Assembly: GCA_963931925.1 (NCBI GenBank)
Contig: OZ007569.1
Span: 44,588,521-44,652,520 of the forward strand
Length of the DNA stretch: 64,000 nt
Reading direction: 5' to 3'
Source: Onchidella celtica
Taxonomy: Eukaryota > Mollusca > Gastropoda > Systellommatophora > Onchidiidae
The notes beneath the pieces were generated by a model. That model searched no databases, was not told where the DNA came from, and worked only from the letters and a program-made list of their open reading frames with translations. Within the stretch, counting starts at the first letter, position 1. Every line of letters begins with the position of its first letter. The translations under genes were made by a program, and so were the position numbers. Shown piece after piece: positions 1 to 10,130 of this stretch.

Positions 1-391
1 TATGCCGTTCTTTAAACTGTTAATTTGTATTGGTTTCAGTAATCAGAAAATATACATATATTAAATGTTTTCAAAATCTTGGACTGATGATGTTTTAACT
101 ATACTAAGCGTATTAGATACAGTAACGAACTACAGAACATCTAGGAGAAAAACGGGCTCTTTCTGACCTGAAATTTCTTTCATCCCTCTGCCTCCCACCA
201 TTCCTTCCCTCTGCACTAAAGAAAAATGCCTCACTCAGATCAAGCATTAAAATTAGGATTTAAATTCTTAAATATTTTTACTGTCCATGAACATTAAATT
301 TACCTTTGAAACCAGTGGGGTTTCATTTCGTACCCGGTAAATAGTTATAAAGCTTGAGTTGTTTTTTTCCTGTTTACTTTTTAACTGTGAT
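1..391. other. AT-rich non-coding stretch
   Basis: I see no coding signal, RNA gene or recognisable repeat here. The sequence is AT-rich with stops in all frames. It runs up to a 5'-truncated SINE-like repeat. Confidence 0.5.
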
Positions 392-993
392 GAAGAAAGA
401 GTACCTAGTCTTCTCGGATAAGGACGAAAAAATTCGGAGGGCCCGTGTGCACGTTGCGCACGTTAAAGATACCTTGGCAGTTGGAAATCGTAAAGAGCAG
501 GCCGAAAGGCCGCTGCCCGGGCAAAATTGAAATTGAAATTAATAGATTAAGATTTATCCATATCATCCCCCCTCCCCGACCAGCAACAACAAAAATTTAT
601 TATTATTCATTATTAAATATATATTGTTATTAATAAATTTTCAAATATTATGTGAGTTGCAAACTGATGTGAGTTGTGAACTGCTGTGAGTTGTGAACTG
701 TTGTGAATTGTGATCTGCGCCTGACAGGTTTCGTTACAATTTGCTCCAAGATAGAGAGAGAGAGTGAGTGAGACAGCGAGAGAGAAAGAAGCAGTGCAGT
801 GTGTTTAGCGCCTCGCAGGCAGCTCCATTCTGCTCTGTGGTTGACATGAGATTGTGTGCATATTATGTACAATTAGAATGTGGGAGTGAATGCGTTTGTA
901 AAGTAGTAAATAAGTTCTGTAAAGCGCTTAGAGCCTGTGGAACAGGGTTAAGCGCTATATAAATGCCATTTATTATTATTATTATTATTATTA
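392..993 (+). repeat. SINE-like repeat, 5'-truncated copy
   Basis: This stretch matches, in opposite orientation, the repeat at 62851-63490. Shared blocks include the 'cttctcggataagga' region near 410, the GCCGCTGCCCGGGCAAAATTG block near 510, runs of 'tgtgagttgtgaact' near 660-715, a GA-rich microsatellite near 752-790, and a tail with 'AAGCGCTATATAAATGCCAT' followed by (TTA)n to about 993. The tRNA-like head present in the other copy is missing, so this copy is 5'-truncated, as is usual for target-primed retroposition. Internal microsatellite lengths differ between copies. Confidence 0.65.
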
Positions 994-1019
994 CATTTCC
1001 AGGAGCCATATATATCGAA

Positions 1020-1068
1020 GGTCAAAGAGCTGCATGTGGCTCGCGAGCCGCGGTCTGGCCACTCCTAC
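1020..1068. mobile_element. hAT-like transposon terminal remnant
   Basis: The stretch contains 'AAAGAGCTGCATGTGGCTCG' followed by CGAGCCGCGGTCTGGCCACTC. This resembles the widespread hAT-superfamily terminal sequence in which a GGCTCGCGAGCC core sits next to a CCACCCCTG-type end. Only one end is visible and I find no partner end nearby, so it is a fragment. The assignment rests on remembered family termini, not on a transposase. Confidence 0.4.
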
Positions 1069-1235
1069 AACAGTCGTAACTGGTCTGGCGTATTTCTTGA
1101 TATGTCAGAATTCCCCGTCTTGACTTTTGGCCTCTTATATTTACCTTGTTTAACAACGTCGTTCGAACTTGGGGGAAGGGGTGGGGTTTTTCCTATTGCT
1201 GAATATTCAGCCTTGAAAGCCTTTGTAAGTGAATG

Positions 1236-1690
1236 GATTTTCAAAGTTCTGTTATGATCACAACCGCGTTGTCAAATATTACTGCTCCAATGCCTTTGGT
1301 CACAAAAATGTATATTACGGTGTTAAGAACCTCATCTTTAAAGCCGTTTCCATTGATGAAAGTCGAGAATAACCTTTGCAATGGTGGAATTTTCACGAAA
1401 TTGTGCCGCCAGTTTTAGCAAATGTCGTTATTGAAACTAGGAAACATAGAATCCAAATAACTATTAAAACGTTGGTAGTTCGGTGTACACAGAAGAAAAG
1501 TTATTCACCAAGAGGTATGGTGACACACAGACATCTTTCCAGTGATGCAAATGCCGTTGTCAGAATGGAGACAGATTAAAAGACTGAACTGACCAACGGT
1601 AGGACATACAATTGAAATGCTTCATAATGTAAGGGCCTTGTCAGTAACAGGACGGAAAAGACGTTACGGCCATCAAACTTGTCGGCTGTG
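1236..1690 (-). pseudogene. Decayed class A GPCR fragment (TM2/3 to TM5)
   Basis: Read on the minus strand, this region gives receptor-like pieces in shifting frames. A LHYEAFQ-type block lies near 1630, SLERCLCV (the ERC motif at the end of TM3) near 1540, a VLIVIWILCF TM4-like block near 1465, and an AT-rich region matching TM5 after that. These match the intact receptors at 12138, 19919 and 28076. Several stops and frame changes interrupt it, so it cannot encode a receptor. No TM6/TM7 part was found next to it; the upstream side ends about 70 bp before LTR element 1. It is antisense to the three intact genes on the left of the window. Confidence 0.75.
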
Positions 1691-1751
1691 GAACTTAATA
1701 AAAAGTAAATATGACAAGTGGAACAAAAGTTTGTTAGATACCTTTTGTGTA

Positions 1752-1756
1752 CACTC
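1752..1756. repeat. Target site duplication, element 1 (left)
   Basis: CACTC directly precedes the 5' LTR and recurs at 9550-9554 directly after the 3' LTR. Five bases is the usual duplication length for Ty3/Gypsy integrases. Confidence 0.9.
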
Positions 1757-2624
1757 TGTCACGAGTGGAGTGAGCGATAGTTAATAATTACGGGGGGAAA
1801 GGAGGAGAGTAAAATTAACGCACGGAGACAGGGAAGAAAAGTCGTGCATGTCATGAGTGGGGGGTCTGAAGGAGGCGAAAGCGCTGTATAACTATCACTG
1901 CAAGTTAGAAGGTCCTAGGGAGCGGATCTGTGAATAATAGCCCATCGGGCAGAGATAAAAGGAAGCAGTCGAGAAGACTAGTGAGAGTCTTTCCAGTTAT
2001 GACTGGTGTCGGGGACGGGCCGCAGAGCCACCTCGATGAGCACAGGGGATAGGCCAGCATAGGGCCGGAGGCCACACATAGGCCAGAAGTGAGGCTGTCA
2101 GTGCAGGACAGTGGAGGCACATAAAGTCGTGGCAGTCAGGCCACGGGCAGGGGACGTAGATATGAGAGTGAATGAGATACTATGTTGTTGCCATGTTGAT
2201 AGGCTAGTGAACTGATATTATGTTGTTGCCATGTTGATGGCTATGGAAATAATAACGTGTTATTGCCCTGCGGAGGTGCTAGGGGAGTGCTAAGGTGTAT
2301 GACAATAGGAAGGTGATATTGAGAGACTGCGGTGCCAGTGAATCATTAATGTACTATTAAGACCCTGAGGGGAGAGGCTGAGGCCGAAGTGCCTTTAGGA
2401 GTAACTACCGGATTGTGGATCCGAGGGAGAGTGTGTGTGAGAATAAGGCCGTTGTACGGCAGTGCATTTCAATAATATAATGTATGTAATTGCGCTATTA
2501 TATGTATAATTATGTTTAATAAATGTGTGAGTCTGATGGGTTGTTCTGTTAAGTGTTAAACTTGTTTGTTCGTGATTGTTGTCCTGTCATACTTATTACA
2601 TCTCCCAGTCTGGGATTTGTGACA
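1757..2624 (+). repeat. 5' LTR of element 1
   Basis: The 868-bp repeat begins TGTCACGAG and ends TTTGTGACA, giving inverted TGTCAC/GTGACA termini. A polyadenylation hexamer AATAAA lies at 2518-2523, near the 3' end, as expected for the R/U5 part. The copy at 8682-9549 is the same length, and I found no differences on reading. A 71-codon antisense frame inside it is only an incidental open stretch, since it appears identically in both LTRs. Confidence 0.95.
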
Positions 2625-2709
2625 CTGGGGGCTCGTCCGTTGTGACACTGGGGGCTCGTCCGTTGTGACACTGGGGGCTCGTCCGTTGTGACACTGGGGG
2701 CTCGTCCTG
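2616..2709 (+). promoter_or_regulatory. Tandem primer binding sites (tRNA-Pro type), four copies
   Basis: TGGGGGCTCGTCCG, complementary to the 3' end of tRNA-Pro (the same site used by murine leukaemia-type retroviruses), starts at 2626, one base after the LTR. It recurs at 2649, 2672 and 2695 (the last copy matches for 13 bases), a strict 23-bp period. Each copy is preceded by TTGTGACAC, the last bases of the LTR plus one, so the unit is the LTR-end/PBS junction. Only the first junction is attached to a full LTR. Confidence 0.85.
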
Positions 2710-3657
2710 TTTACCTGTGGTCATTTTGACATTGTGTATTCGTTATATCTAGTTGTTTTTCTGTTGTGCTAGGAATTCGTGCTGTCTTTGTTCGTGGGAT
2801 GAATGGAAATTTCATGATGATATGATTTATGTATGTTTATGAATAATAATATGTATTGATGCATGTATTGCTGTGAATAGGTATTAATGTGTATTTAAAC
2901 TTTCCAGAGTGTGTGCGTGCAGCCTGTAGAGGTCAAGCAGCCAGAGCTCCGAGGAAGGGGAGAAATTGAAATCTAGGGTCGAAGTTAAGTAAAAGTCAAA
3001 ATTTTTGTGCCCTGGATTGTGGGCTGTTCCTTTAATCTGTCTTTTTCCCTGTTTTTGCTGTTTTTGTTGTCGTTATAGATTATACGGGCGGTGGCGCGGG
3101 TTTGCTGTGTTGAACTTAGTTTATCCTTTTAAAAAGGTGTGGTAAACTTTGGAACTTCGTTCATCACAGTGAACAGTTCTGTAGGGACCTGTAATATTGT
3201 TTAGTTGTAGCGTCGATATCTTCTCTGTTCCGCAGGAAGACGTATTCTCTTGTCCCTCTTTCTACCTATCTATAGATACGTTCTTTTTTTTCAGACTCTG
3301 TTCTCGTTCGTACCGTGTTGTGTAATCGGCGTAGTAGGTTGCATTTTTTTTTCCATTATAGTTTTTTTTTGTAGAAGCTTTGTCCTAGTCTGGTTCGTTG
3401 TCCTTGACGTACTTGTGGTCCTTCTACTGTATTTCTTCATTCTTGTCGTTTCTAGTTTCTTTTATAATTAATAGTGCTATACATTTTATAGATATAGAAT
3501 TAGTTGTGCTGTAAAGGTAAATTTCTGAATTGTATTTGAGACAACTGGGTATTGTTATATCTGGTGTGATCTCAGGTCTCTGGTCGTGTCGTTAGTTATC
3601 ATACCGACAGGTTAGCCGTTTTTTTAAAAATATATACCATAACCATAAATCTGTGAA
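2710..3657 (+). other. Element 1 leader (5' UTR)
   Basis: About 950 bp of T-rich leader lie between the primer sites and the gag-pol start. It contains blocks shared with the leader of element 2: ACGGGCGGTGGCG near 3085-3096, 'gttgtagcg' near 3204-3212, and GAAGACGT...CTCTTGTCC from 3236. The 73-codon T-rich frame at 3250-3471 has hydrophobic, low-complexity content and no counterpart in element 2, so I do not call it a gene. Confidence 0.7.
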
Positions 3658-6600
3658 ATGGCGGAACTCCAACAACTAATGAAGTTGGGTAAGGAACTTG
3701 GCCTGGAGGGAGAAGAGCTACGCGGCTGGATTAAAGAACAGCAGGCGGATTTGCGCGATGAGCGTGCTAAGGATAGAGAGCGACAGACAGAAAAAGAGGC
3801 TCAAGAGCGACACAGAGAAGAGGAGAGGGAGTTTAAGTTAAAGGAGTTAGAAGCTCAGCGACAGGAGAGAGAGGCTAAGGATAAGAAAGAGGAAAGAGAG
3901 TTAAAGTTAAAGGAGATAGAGGCGCAAGTAAAGATCGCCGAGTTGGAAATCAAAAAGAATGCGCCAACAGAAACAGTTGAGCGGCAGGTACACAATAAAG
4001 GTGGCGTTAGGATTAAGCTCCCTACGTTCGACGACCGGAAGGACGACATAGACGCCTTCCTTTACAGGTTCGAACTGAACGCACAATTGCAATGGGGGGA
4101 AAATAAGGAATTATGGGCCACGTACCTGGCATCACTATTGCAGGGGCGAGCGTTAACCTACTTTAAAGAGCTACAGCGCGAAGACGTGCAAGATTACGAT
4201 AAGCTGAAGGCTTTGCTGCTTCGCCGATTTGCGCGTACCGAGGAATATTTCCGGGAGCAGTTTAGGCGAGCACGTGCAGATACCAGGGAGGACTTTGCTG
4301 CCTTCGTCGCGAGACTAACGGAGTATTTCGCGAACTGGGTAGACTTGGCGCATGTGGGCACGGACTTTGCTAAACTGAAAGACTTAATGATCCGTGACCA
4401 GCTATACGCGTCGTGCCACAAAGATCTGGTGGCTTTCCTGAAAGAGAACGAACCCGCGACGGTGCAGGAGGCGTCTAAGTTGGCGGAGGCATACCGTACG
4501 GCGCATCCGTCCAAACCGGTCGCCAGGGCGTACGTCCAAGATGCTGGGTACGTCGCCGTTGTCGAGGGATCGCCGGCAGGACTTAGGGACAGGTCGCGTC
4601 AGCGTGGTGCCTATAGCGGGCAAGCCCAGGGGCAGCATAGGGGCTATCACCAATCACCGGCATATGGATCCGGTAAGTTTGACCGAGCAGGAGGGCTAGG
4701 TCGCGGTAATGGCCGGGGGCGATTTGTGACCTTTGCCGATGACCGACGGCATAGGGACTTTAGTTCCGGTCGCGAGGGGTCACGGGGACCCAGGCCTAGG
4801 GCAGCACAGGGAGCGGAGTGTTGGACTTGCGGACGCGCGGGTCACTTTTCGCGCGAGTGTAGGGCCGCGAAGTGTTGGAACTGCGGTAGAGCGGATCACA
4901 TCAGCGTGAACTGCCCTGCAGGTAGGATAGCGGCGAACGTGGACAGTAGCTCCAGTCCATGTTCCCCAAATAAATTTCATCATGCGGCTGCGTGTGTTAC
5001 ATCGGACAACGGAGGCGGACAGTATTCTAAGTGTCCCAGTTGTGAGAAGTTATTATCTTCCGGTGTTTTACCTTGTGGGAGAAAGATCCCCGTCATAAAT
5101 TCATGTCATACAGGAGGTGGTCTTAGGGTTTATCCGGGGTTTGTTGGGGACGAACCGGTCTCGGTTTTACGAGATACAGGATCTACCGTTGTGGGAGTGC
5201 ATAGGGATTGCATTCGGGGTTCACAGCTTACAGGTGAGACTGTCCCGTGCATCCAATTTTCGGGGGCCATTGAGAAATTACCCATGGCAAGAATAATGAT
5301 AGATACACCTTTCCTTAGCGGGGAAGTCGAAGCAGTCGTTGGTTGTTTTCCAGGCGCCCAGCTCATCATTGGGAATGTATCACGGGTGGTTTCCCCTTCC
5401 GATGAGAACGTGCAAGCATGGTCGCAATCAAAAGGTATTGACTTTTGCGCCGCGGTCGAAACACGCCGACGGGTAGCGGATAAAGACAAGATTAGACCTT
5501 TGGCTACGCCAGCGGTCAACCTAGACATCACGCCGGAGCGCTTGGCGAGATTACAAAGGGAGGACCCATCATTAAACCCATGTTTTGGGGAAGCGCGAAC
5601 CGAGAAAACGAGGAGATATAAGAACGGGTCGTCCTCCTTTATTGTTCAGGCGGGCATTCTGTTCCGTAAGTATGTAACGGTGTCCTCCATTTTAAAGCAG
5701 GTCGTTGTGCCAGCGTTGCTGATCGGAACAGTATTGCATTTGGCACATGATGTCCCATTAGCGGGTCATATGGGGATAGCTAGAACCAAAGAAAGGGTTC
5801 TTAAAAATTTTTACTGGCCATCGATCCACAGAGATGTGCAGGTCTATTGTAAGACGTGCAGTGCGTGCCAAAAGACGACGCATAAGGGTCGTACACCCCA
5901 GGCCCCTCTTCAGAAGATCCCCACGGTCTCAGAACCGTTTAAAAAGGTCTCGATAGACCTTGTTGGCCCCATTCACCCAGCGACCGATAGGGGGAATCGA
6001 TTCTTCTTAACGGTCATATGTAATGCTACGAGATGGCCAGAGGCGGTTCCTCTGCGGACCATAACGTCTGAGGCAGTCGCGGAAGCGTTGTTTGCAATTT
6101 TCGCTAGGGTAGGAATACCAGAGCAAATTCTGTCTGATAGGGGCGCGCAATTTACGTCGCAGATGATGAAGGAATTGTTCCGCTTATTCAGCATACAACC
6201 CGTCACTACCACCCCTTATCATCCGCAGGCTAATGGCATGTGCGAGAGATTGAACTCGACGTTGAAGTCGATGCTGCGTAAGGTAGCTGCTGATCGCCCT
6301 AAAGATTGGGATAGATATATCCCTGCAGTGTTATTCGCGTACAGAGAGGTACGGCAGGAGTCAACGGGATTCTCGCCGTTCGAAATGATGTACGGTCGTA
6401 GTCCTAGGGGCCCAACTGATGTTCTTCGGGACATGATGACGTCGCCATCATTGGGAGACGATGAGCAGATTTCGGTGTTTCAGTACCTTGTTGATTTAAG
6501 AGAAAGACTATCTGCAGCGCGCACTATAGCGGAAGAAGCGTCTGGTATCGCTTCGAAAAGAGCAAAAGACTATAAAGATAGAGGTTCCAAACTGAGAATT

Positions 6601-8157
6601 TTTAAGCCAGGAGACAAGGTTCTGTTGTTGTTACCTACGGACCATAATAAGTTATTGATGACATGGAAAGGTCCTTATGTTATTGAGCGAGTTGTTTCAA
6701 AGGTAGATTACGCTATCCACATTGATGGAGCGAGTAAGGTTTTCCATGTTAATATGCTACAGAGATTTTATGAGAGACCACAGTATCTGTGTGCACAGAC
6801 AAGACCAGAGGAGACTGTCTTCTCTACTGCTTGTACGGGGGTCGTAGACCAGTTGGACTGTGACGTAAGCGACACCGAGGCGCAGGAGGAGTTACAAATT
6901 CAATTGCCGGAGTTAACTCCGACACAAGGTTACAGGGACGTAAAAATTAACCCTGACCTTACGAGTTCAAGGAGTAGGGAACTTGAGACCCTATTAGCGT
7001 CATTTCCGGATGTTGTTACGGATTTGCCGGGTCGCACTACGGTGATCCAGCACCAAATAAAGTTGACTTCGGATAAGCCAGTATTTCTTAGACCGTATCC
7101 GTTGCCTTTTTCTTCGAGAGATAGAGTCATAAAGGAAGTTGAGTCAATGTTGAAGTTAGATGTGATAGAACCATCAACATCGCCGTATTCATCACCCATC
7201 GTCCTCGTGAAAAAACTTGATGGATCGGTGCGGTTCTGTATTGATTTTCGAAGATTGAACACTATTACGGTAGGCGATAGGGAGCCTATTCCGTTTCAGG
7301 AGGAACTAATAGCTTCATTGGCCGGGTCCACGTGGTTTTCCAAGATAGATTTAACGAAAGGTTATTGGGAAATCCCGCTCACTGAGGAGTCTAAACAATA
7401 CACGGCGTTCCAAACGCCCATTGGATTATTCCAATTTAAGGTCATGCCATTTGGGTTGGTAAACGCGCCAGCGACGTTTGCACGATTAATGAGACTAGTG
7501 TTGAAGGACATACCTAATGTCGTGTCATTCTTTGACGATATAGCATGTCATACGTCGACATGGTCTGATCATATTCAGACACTAACAGTAATTTTTCAAC
7601 GATTACGTCATTTTGGGTTAACTGCTAAACCCGCAAAGATGGATTTGGCATGTCCGGAGATAATATTCTTAGGACATATTGTGGGTAGAGGTGTTCAGAG
7701 ACCTGAAGTAACAAAAATTGACAAGTTAGTAGGGTTGCAAATCCCAAAAACAAAGAAACAAGTCAGAAGCTTAGTGGGAATTTTAAATTATTACAGAAAG
7801 TTCATTCCAAATTTTTCCTCCTTGTCATCTTCTCTTACTGACCTTACTAAGAAGGGACAACCCGATAAGGTCCAGTGGACGTCTGAATGTCAGACATCAT
7901 TTGATAATTTGGTGACAGCATTATCATCGTCACCCATTCTGATATTACCCGATTTTCGATCTAATTTTATCCTCAGGACGGATGCGTCGGACTCTGGTGT
8001 CGGCGCTTGTCTTCTACAGGAGAAGAACGAATGTCTCCATCCTGTATGTTATGTCAGTAGGAAGTTATTGCAGAGAGAAAGAAAGTATTCTGTGATAGAG
8101 CGTGAGTGTCTTGCCATTGTCTGGTCCGTCCAGAAACTAGGACGTTATCTCATGTAA
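3658..8157 (+). CDS. Gag-Pol polyprotein, element 1 (stopped within RNase H)
   Basis: A single 1,499-codon frame. It opens with a charged coiled-coil-like segment (about residues 25-100), then a capsid-like region (about 118-270) and an RG-rich stretch. Two CCHC zinc knuckles follow (C388-C401 and C406-C419). The protease motif RDTGST has its Asp at 506. The integrase has an HHCC zinc module (about 696-742), catalytic D767, D827 and E863 with the classic 35-residue spacing, and a GPY-type module (WKGPY, about 1002-1024). Reverse transcriptase runs from about 1145, with its active site as FFDD (1291-1294). RNase H begins with TDAS (D1442). A TAA at 8155-8157 ends the frame after GRYLM; the same frame stays open from 8158 to a TAG at 8326-8328 and carries the rest of RNase H, including the TDH motif. 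Integrase before reverse transcriptase is the diagnostic Gmr1-like order. Gag and Pol are in one frame. The ATG at 3658 fits the start of the Gag coiled coil and resembles the element 2 start. Confidence 0.95.
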   Translation: MAELQQLMKLGKELGLEGEELRGWIKEQQADLRDERAKDRERQTEKEAQERHREEEREFKLKELEAQRQEREAKDKKEERELKLKEIEAQVKIAELEIKKNAPTETVERQVHNKGGVRIKLPTFDDRKDDIDAFLYRFELNAQLQWGENKELWATYLASLLQGRALTYFKELQREDVQDYDKLKALLLRRFARTEEYFREQFRRARADTREDFAAFVARLTEYFANWVDLAHVGTDFAKLKDLMIRDQLYASCHKDLVAFLKENEPATVQEASKLAEAYRTAHPSKPVARAYVQDAGYVAVVEGSPAGLRDRSRQRGAYSGQAQGQHRGYHQSPAYGSGKFDRAGGLGRGNGRGRFVTFADDRRHRDFSSGREGSRGPRPRAAQGAECWTCGRAGHFSRECRAAKCWNCGRADHISVNCPAGRIAANVDSSSSPCSPNKFHHAAACVTSDNGGGQYSKCPSCEKLLSSGVLPCGRKIPVINSCHTGGGLRVYPGFVGDEPVSVLRDTGSTVVGVHRDCIRGSQLTGETVPCIQFSGAIEKLPMARIMIDTPFLSGEVEAVVGCFPGAQLIIGNVSRVVSPSDENVQAWSQSKGIDFCAAVETRRRVADKDKIRPLATPAVNLDITPERLARLQREDPSLNPCFGEARTEKTRRYKNGSSSFIVQAGILFRKYVTVSSILKQVVVPALLIGTVLHLAHDVPLAGHMGIARTKERVLKNFYWPSIHRDVQVYCKTCSACQKTTHKGRTPQAPLQKIPTVSEPFKKVSIDLVGPIHPATDRGNRFFLTVICNATRWPEAVPLRTITSEAVAEALFAIFARVGIPEQILSDRGAQFTSQMMKELFRLFSIQPVTTTPYHPQANGMCERLNSTLKSMLRKVAADRPKDWDRYIPAVLFAYREVRQESTGFSPFEMMYGRSPRGPTDVLRDMMTSPSLGDDEQISVFQYLVDLRERLSAARTIAEEASGIASKRAKDYKDRGSKLRIFKPGDKVLLLLPTDHNKLLMTWKGPYVIERVVSKVDYAIHIDGASKVFHVNMLQRFYERPQYLCAQTRPEETVFSTACTGVVDQLDCDVSDTEAQEELQIQLPELTPTQGYRDVKINPDLTSSRSRELETLLASFPDVVTDLPGRTTVIQHQIKLTSDKPVFLRPYPLPFSSRDRVIKEVESMLKLDVIEPSTSPYSSPIVLVKKLDGSVRFCIDFRRLNTITVGDREPIPFQEELIASLAGSTWFSKIDLTKGYWEIPLTEESKQYTAFQTPIGLFQFKVMPFGLVNAPATFARLMRLVLKDIPNVVSFFDDIACHTSTWSDHIQTLTVIFQRLRHFGLTAKPAKMDLACPEIIFLGHIVGRGVQRPEVTKIDKLVGLQIPKTKKQVRSLVGILNYYRKFIPNFSSLSSSLTDLTKKGQPDKVQWTSECQTSFDNLVTALSSSPILILPDFRSNFILRTDASDSGVGACLLQEKNECLHPVCYVSRKLLQRERKYSVIERECLAIVWSVQKLGRYLM

Positions 8158-8328
8158 CGAGAATTTTGTATCCAGACAGACCACAAGCCGCTGACATTTT
8201 TGTCGAGGAATCGTTCGTCCAGCCCACGCTTGTCTAGATGGGCATTGGCTTTGCAGCCGTACACCTTCGTTATTCAACCAATTCCAGGAACCAGCAATCA
8301 TATCGCCGACTACCTTAGTCGAGCCTAG
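8158..8328 (+). pseudogene. Detached RNase H C-terminus, element 1
   Basis: This stretch continues the gag-pol frame after the TAA at 8155-8157 and ends at TAG 8326-8328. It carries the TDHKPL motif and the DYLSR-type end that close RNase H in Ty3/Gypsy elements; the equivalent part of element 2 (ending at 42380) is uninterrupted. The stop is therefore either a point mutation in this copy or, less likely, a programmed readthrough. Translation of the genomic copy would lose the third acidic residue of the RNase H site. Confidence 0.85.
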
Positions 8329-8667
8329 GGCAAGATTTCAGGAGCTTATACATCGGAGGACAGGAACATTGACAGGATCTGTGTGAATAAGTCGACTTTA
8401 AAATATTGACATTATAAATATGATATGAAGAATGGTTGATAGGTTGAATGGTTTTTGATTCTGTATTAAGTATTGTGGTTAGTTAGCTATTCATGATGTG
8501 ACACATATATGCATATTGCAGGCCATATTGATCCCCATATTTTCCAATGATTTCGGTATTCTATATACTAGGGGAACTGGTAGGTCATCTTTAATGTGGG
8601 TATTGCTCAGGCTCACTCGTTGACAGTCATCTTGATGCGATTTGAAATTAATTGCATTAATTTTTTT
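8329..8667 (+). other. Element 1 3' untranslated region
   Basis: About 340 bp with no open frame of note and no env-like signal between the end of pol and the polypurine tract. Confidence 0.7.
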
Positions 8668-8681
8668 GGGGTGGGGGATGA
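8668..8681 (+). promoter_or_regulatory. Polypurine tract, element 1
   Basis: GGGGTGGGGGATGA lies immediately upstream of the 3' LTR, following a T run. Nearly the same string (GGGGTGGGGGATG) precedes the 3' LTR of element 2, which supports its role as the plus-strand primer site. Confidence 0.85.
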
Positions 8682-9549
8682 TGTCACGAGTGGAGTGAGC
8701 GATAGTTAATAATTACGGGGGGAAAGGAGGAGAGTAAAATTAACGCACGGAGACAGGGAAGAAAAGTCGTGCATGTCATGAGTGGGGGGTCTGAAGGAGG
8801 CGAAAGCGCTGTATAACTATCACTGCAAGTTAGAAGGTCCTAGGGAGCGGATCTGTGAATAATAGCCCATCGGGCAGAGATAAAAGGAAGCAGTCGAGAA
8901 GACTAGTGAGAGTCTTTCCAGTTATGACTGGTGTCGGGGACGGGCCGCAGAGCCACCTCGATGAGCACAGGGGATAGGCCAGCATAGGGCCGGAGGCCAC
9001 ACATAGGCCAGAAGTGAGGCTGTCAGTGCAGGACAGTGGAGGCACATAAAGTCGTGGCAGTCAGGCCACGGGCAGGGGACGTAGATATGAGAGTGAATGA
9101 GATACTATGTTGTTGCCATGTTGATAGGCTAGTGAACTGATATTATGTTGTTGCCATGTTGATGGCTATGGAAATAATAACGTGTTATTGCCCTGCGGAG
9201 GTGCTAGGGGAGTGCTAAGGTGTATGACAATAGGAAGGTGATATTGAGAGACTGCGGTGCCAGTGAATCATTAATGTACTATTAAGACCCTGAGGGGAGA
9301 GGCTGAGGCCGAAGTGCCTTTAGGAGTAACTACCGGATTGTGGATCCGAGGGAGAGTGTGTGTGAGAATAAGGCCGTTGTACGGCAGTGCATTTCAATAA
9401 TATAATGTATGTAATTGCGCTATTATATGTATAATTATGTTTAATAAATGTGTGAGTCTGATGGGTTGTTCTGTTAAGTGTTAAACTTGTTTGTTCGTGA
9501 TTGTTGTCCTGTCATACTTATTACATCTCCCAGTCTGGGATTTGTGACA
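8682..9549 (+). repeat. 3' LTR of element 1
   Basis: 868 bp, offset 6,925 bp from the 5' LTR, beginning TGTCACGAG and ending TTTGTGACA. The AATAAA is at 9443-9448. It is followed at once by the CACTC target duplication at 9550-9554. Confidence 0.95.
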
Positions 9550-9860
9550 CACTCTACAGTTCGATAAAGATCAGAATATGGGTTGAAATACCAGTGGGAA
9601 GGTGTTACTGTAGATAATGATGACCGACAGCGATTGTGTACACTCGACAGTTGACTGGAGATCGGGTTATTAGTTAATCACCGATAAAAAGCTGTTGTTT
9701 TGGCGGTGACATCTGACATCCAGAGTGTGCATTTTACAACTAGATGGAGATCGGGTTGTGGGTTGTTACACCAATGGGGATCGCACTAACAGCGAGTGTG
9801 TACGTTTTTATGGGTTTTGTGTGTGACACCAACGGAAAGCTGTTGTTACTTTGGACAACG
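9550..9860. repeat. Degenerate ~80-90 bp tandem repeat
   Basis: About four diverged units share 'gtgtacactc.acag', 'ggagatcgggtt', 'ttaca/gacacca' and 'aaagctgttgtt' words, for example near 9638, 9725 and 9796. The left flank of element 1 ('tgtgtacactc') belongs to the same repeat, so the element split one unit. Confidence 0.55.
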
Positions 9861-10130
9861 CTGTCTGAGTGATAATCAAGAAAACCCCGTACAGACACTC
9901 CGGGGGACCGCGACAGGCCTGAACACCATCCCCGACCCTGTATTGGCAAGGATTGCCTTCCTCCTCTCTACCCATGCTTCCAAGACTGCAGCTTTCTGTT
10001 ATGCGGGCATAAAGTATTGCGCCTGGGGGTGAACTGTTTTCCGCTGGCCATGTAAGATGCTCAGTTTTGGAACTCTCTGAGTAATAACAAGGTGTGTCTC
10101 AGTGCAGCATCCTTTCCCGCAGACTTTTTG
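9861..10130. other. Non-coding, nothing recognised
   Basis: No feature is supported here beyond ordinary intergenic sequence. Confidence 0.4.

Larger units (their letters stand above)
1757..9549 (+). mobile_element. LTR retrotransposon element 1 (Ty3/Gypsy, Gmr1-like pol order)
   Basis: A complete 7,793-bp element with two 868-bp LTRs that look identical over their length, a 5-bp CACTC target duplication, a tRNA-Pro-like primer binding site, a polypurine tract, and one long gag-pol reading frame. The domain order is Gag, two CCHC knuckles, protease, integrase, reverse transcriptase, RNase H. There is no env-like frame; only about 350 bp separate pol from the 3' LTR. Matching LTRs mean recent insertion. 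A stop codon inside RNase H means this copy is probably not autonomous unless the stop is read through. It inserted into a degenerate tandem repeat whose units contain 'gtacactc.acag'. Confidence 0.95.

Noticed and set aside
3250..3471. 73-codon hydrophobic frame in the leader of element 1
   Set aside because: T-rich low-complexity sequence gives Phe/Val/Leu runs by itself; element 2 has no counterpart.
8329..8681. env gene in element 1 (and 42381-42982 in element 2)
   Set aside because: The intervals are too short and have no open frame, signal peptide or membrane segment.
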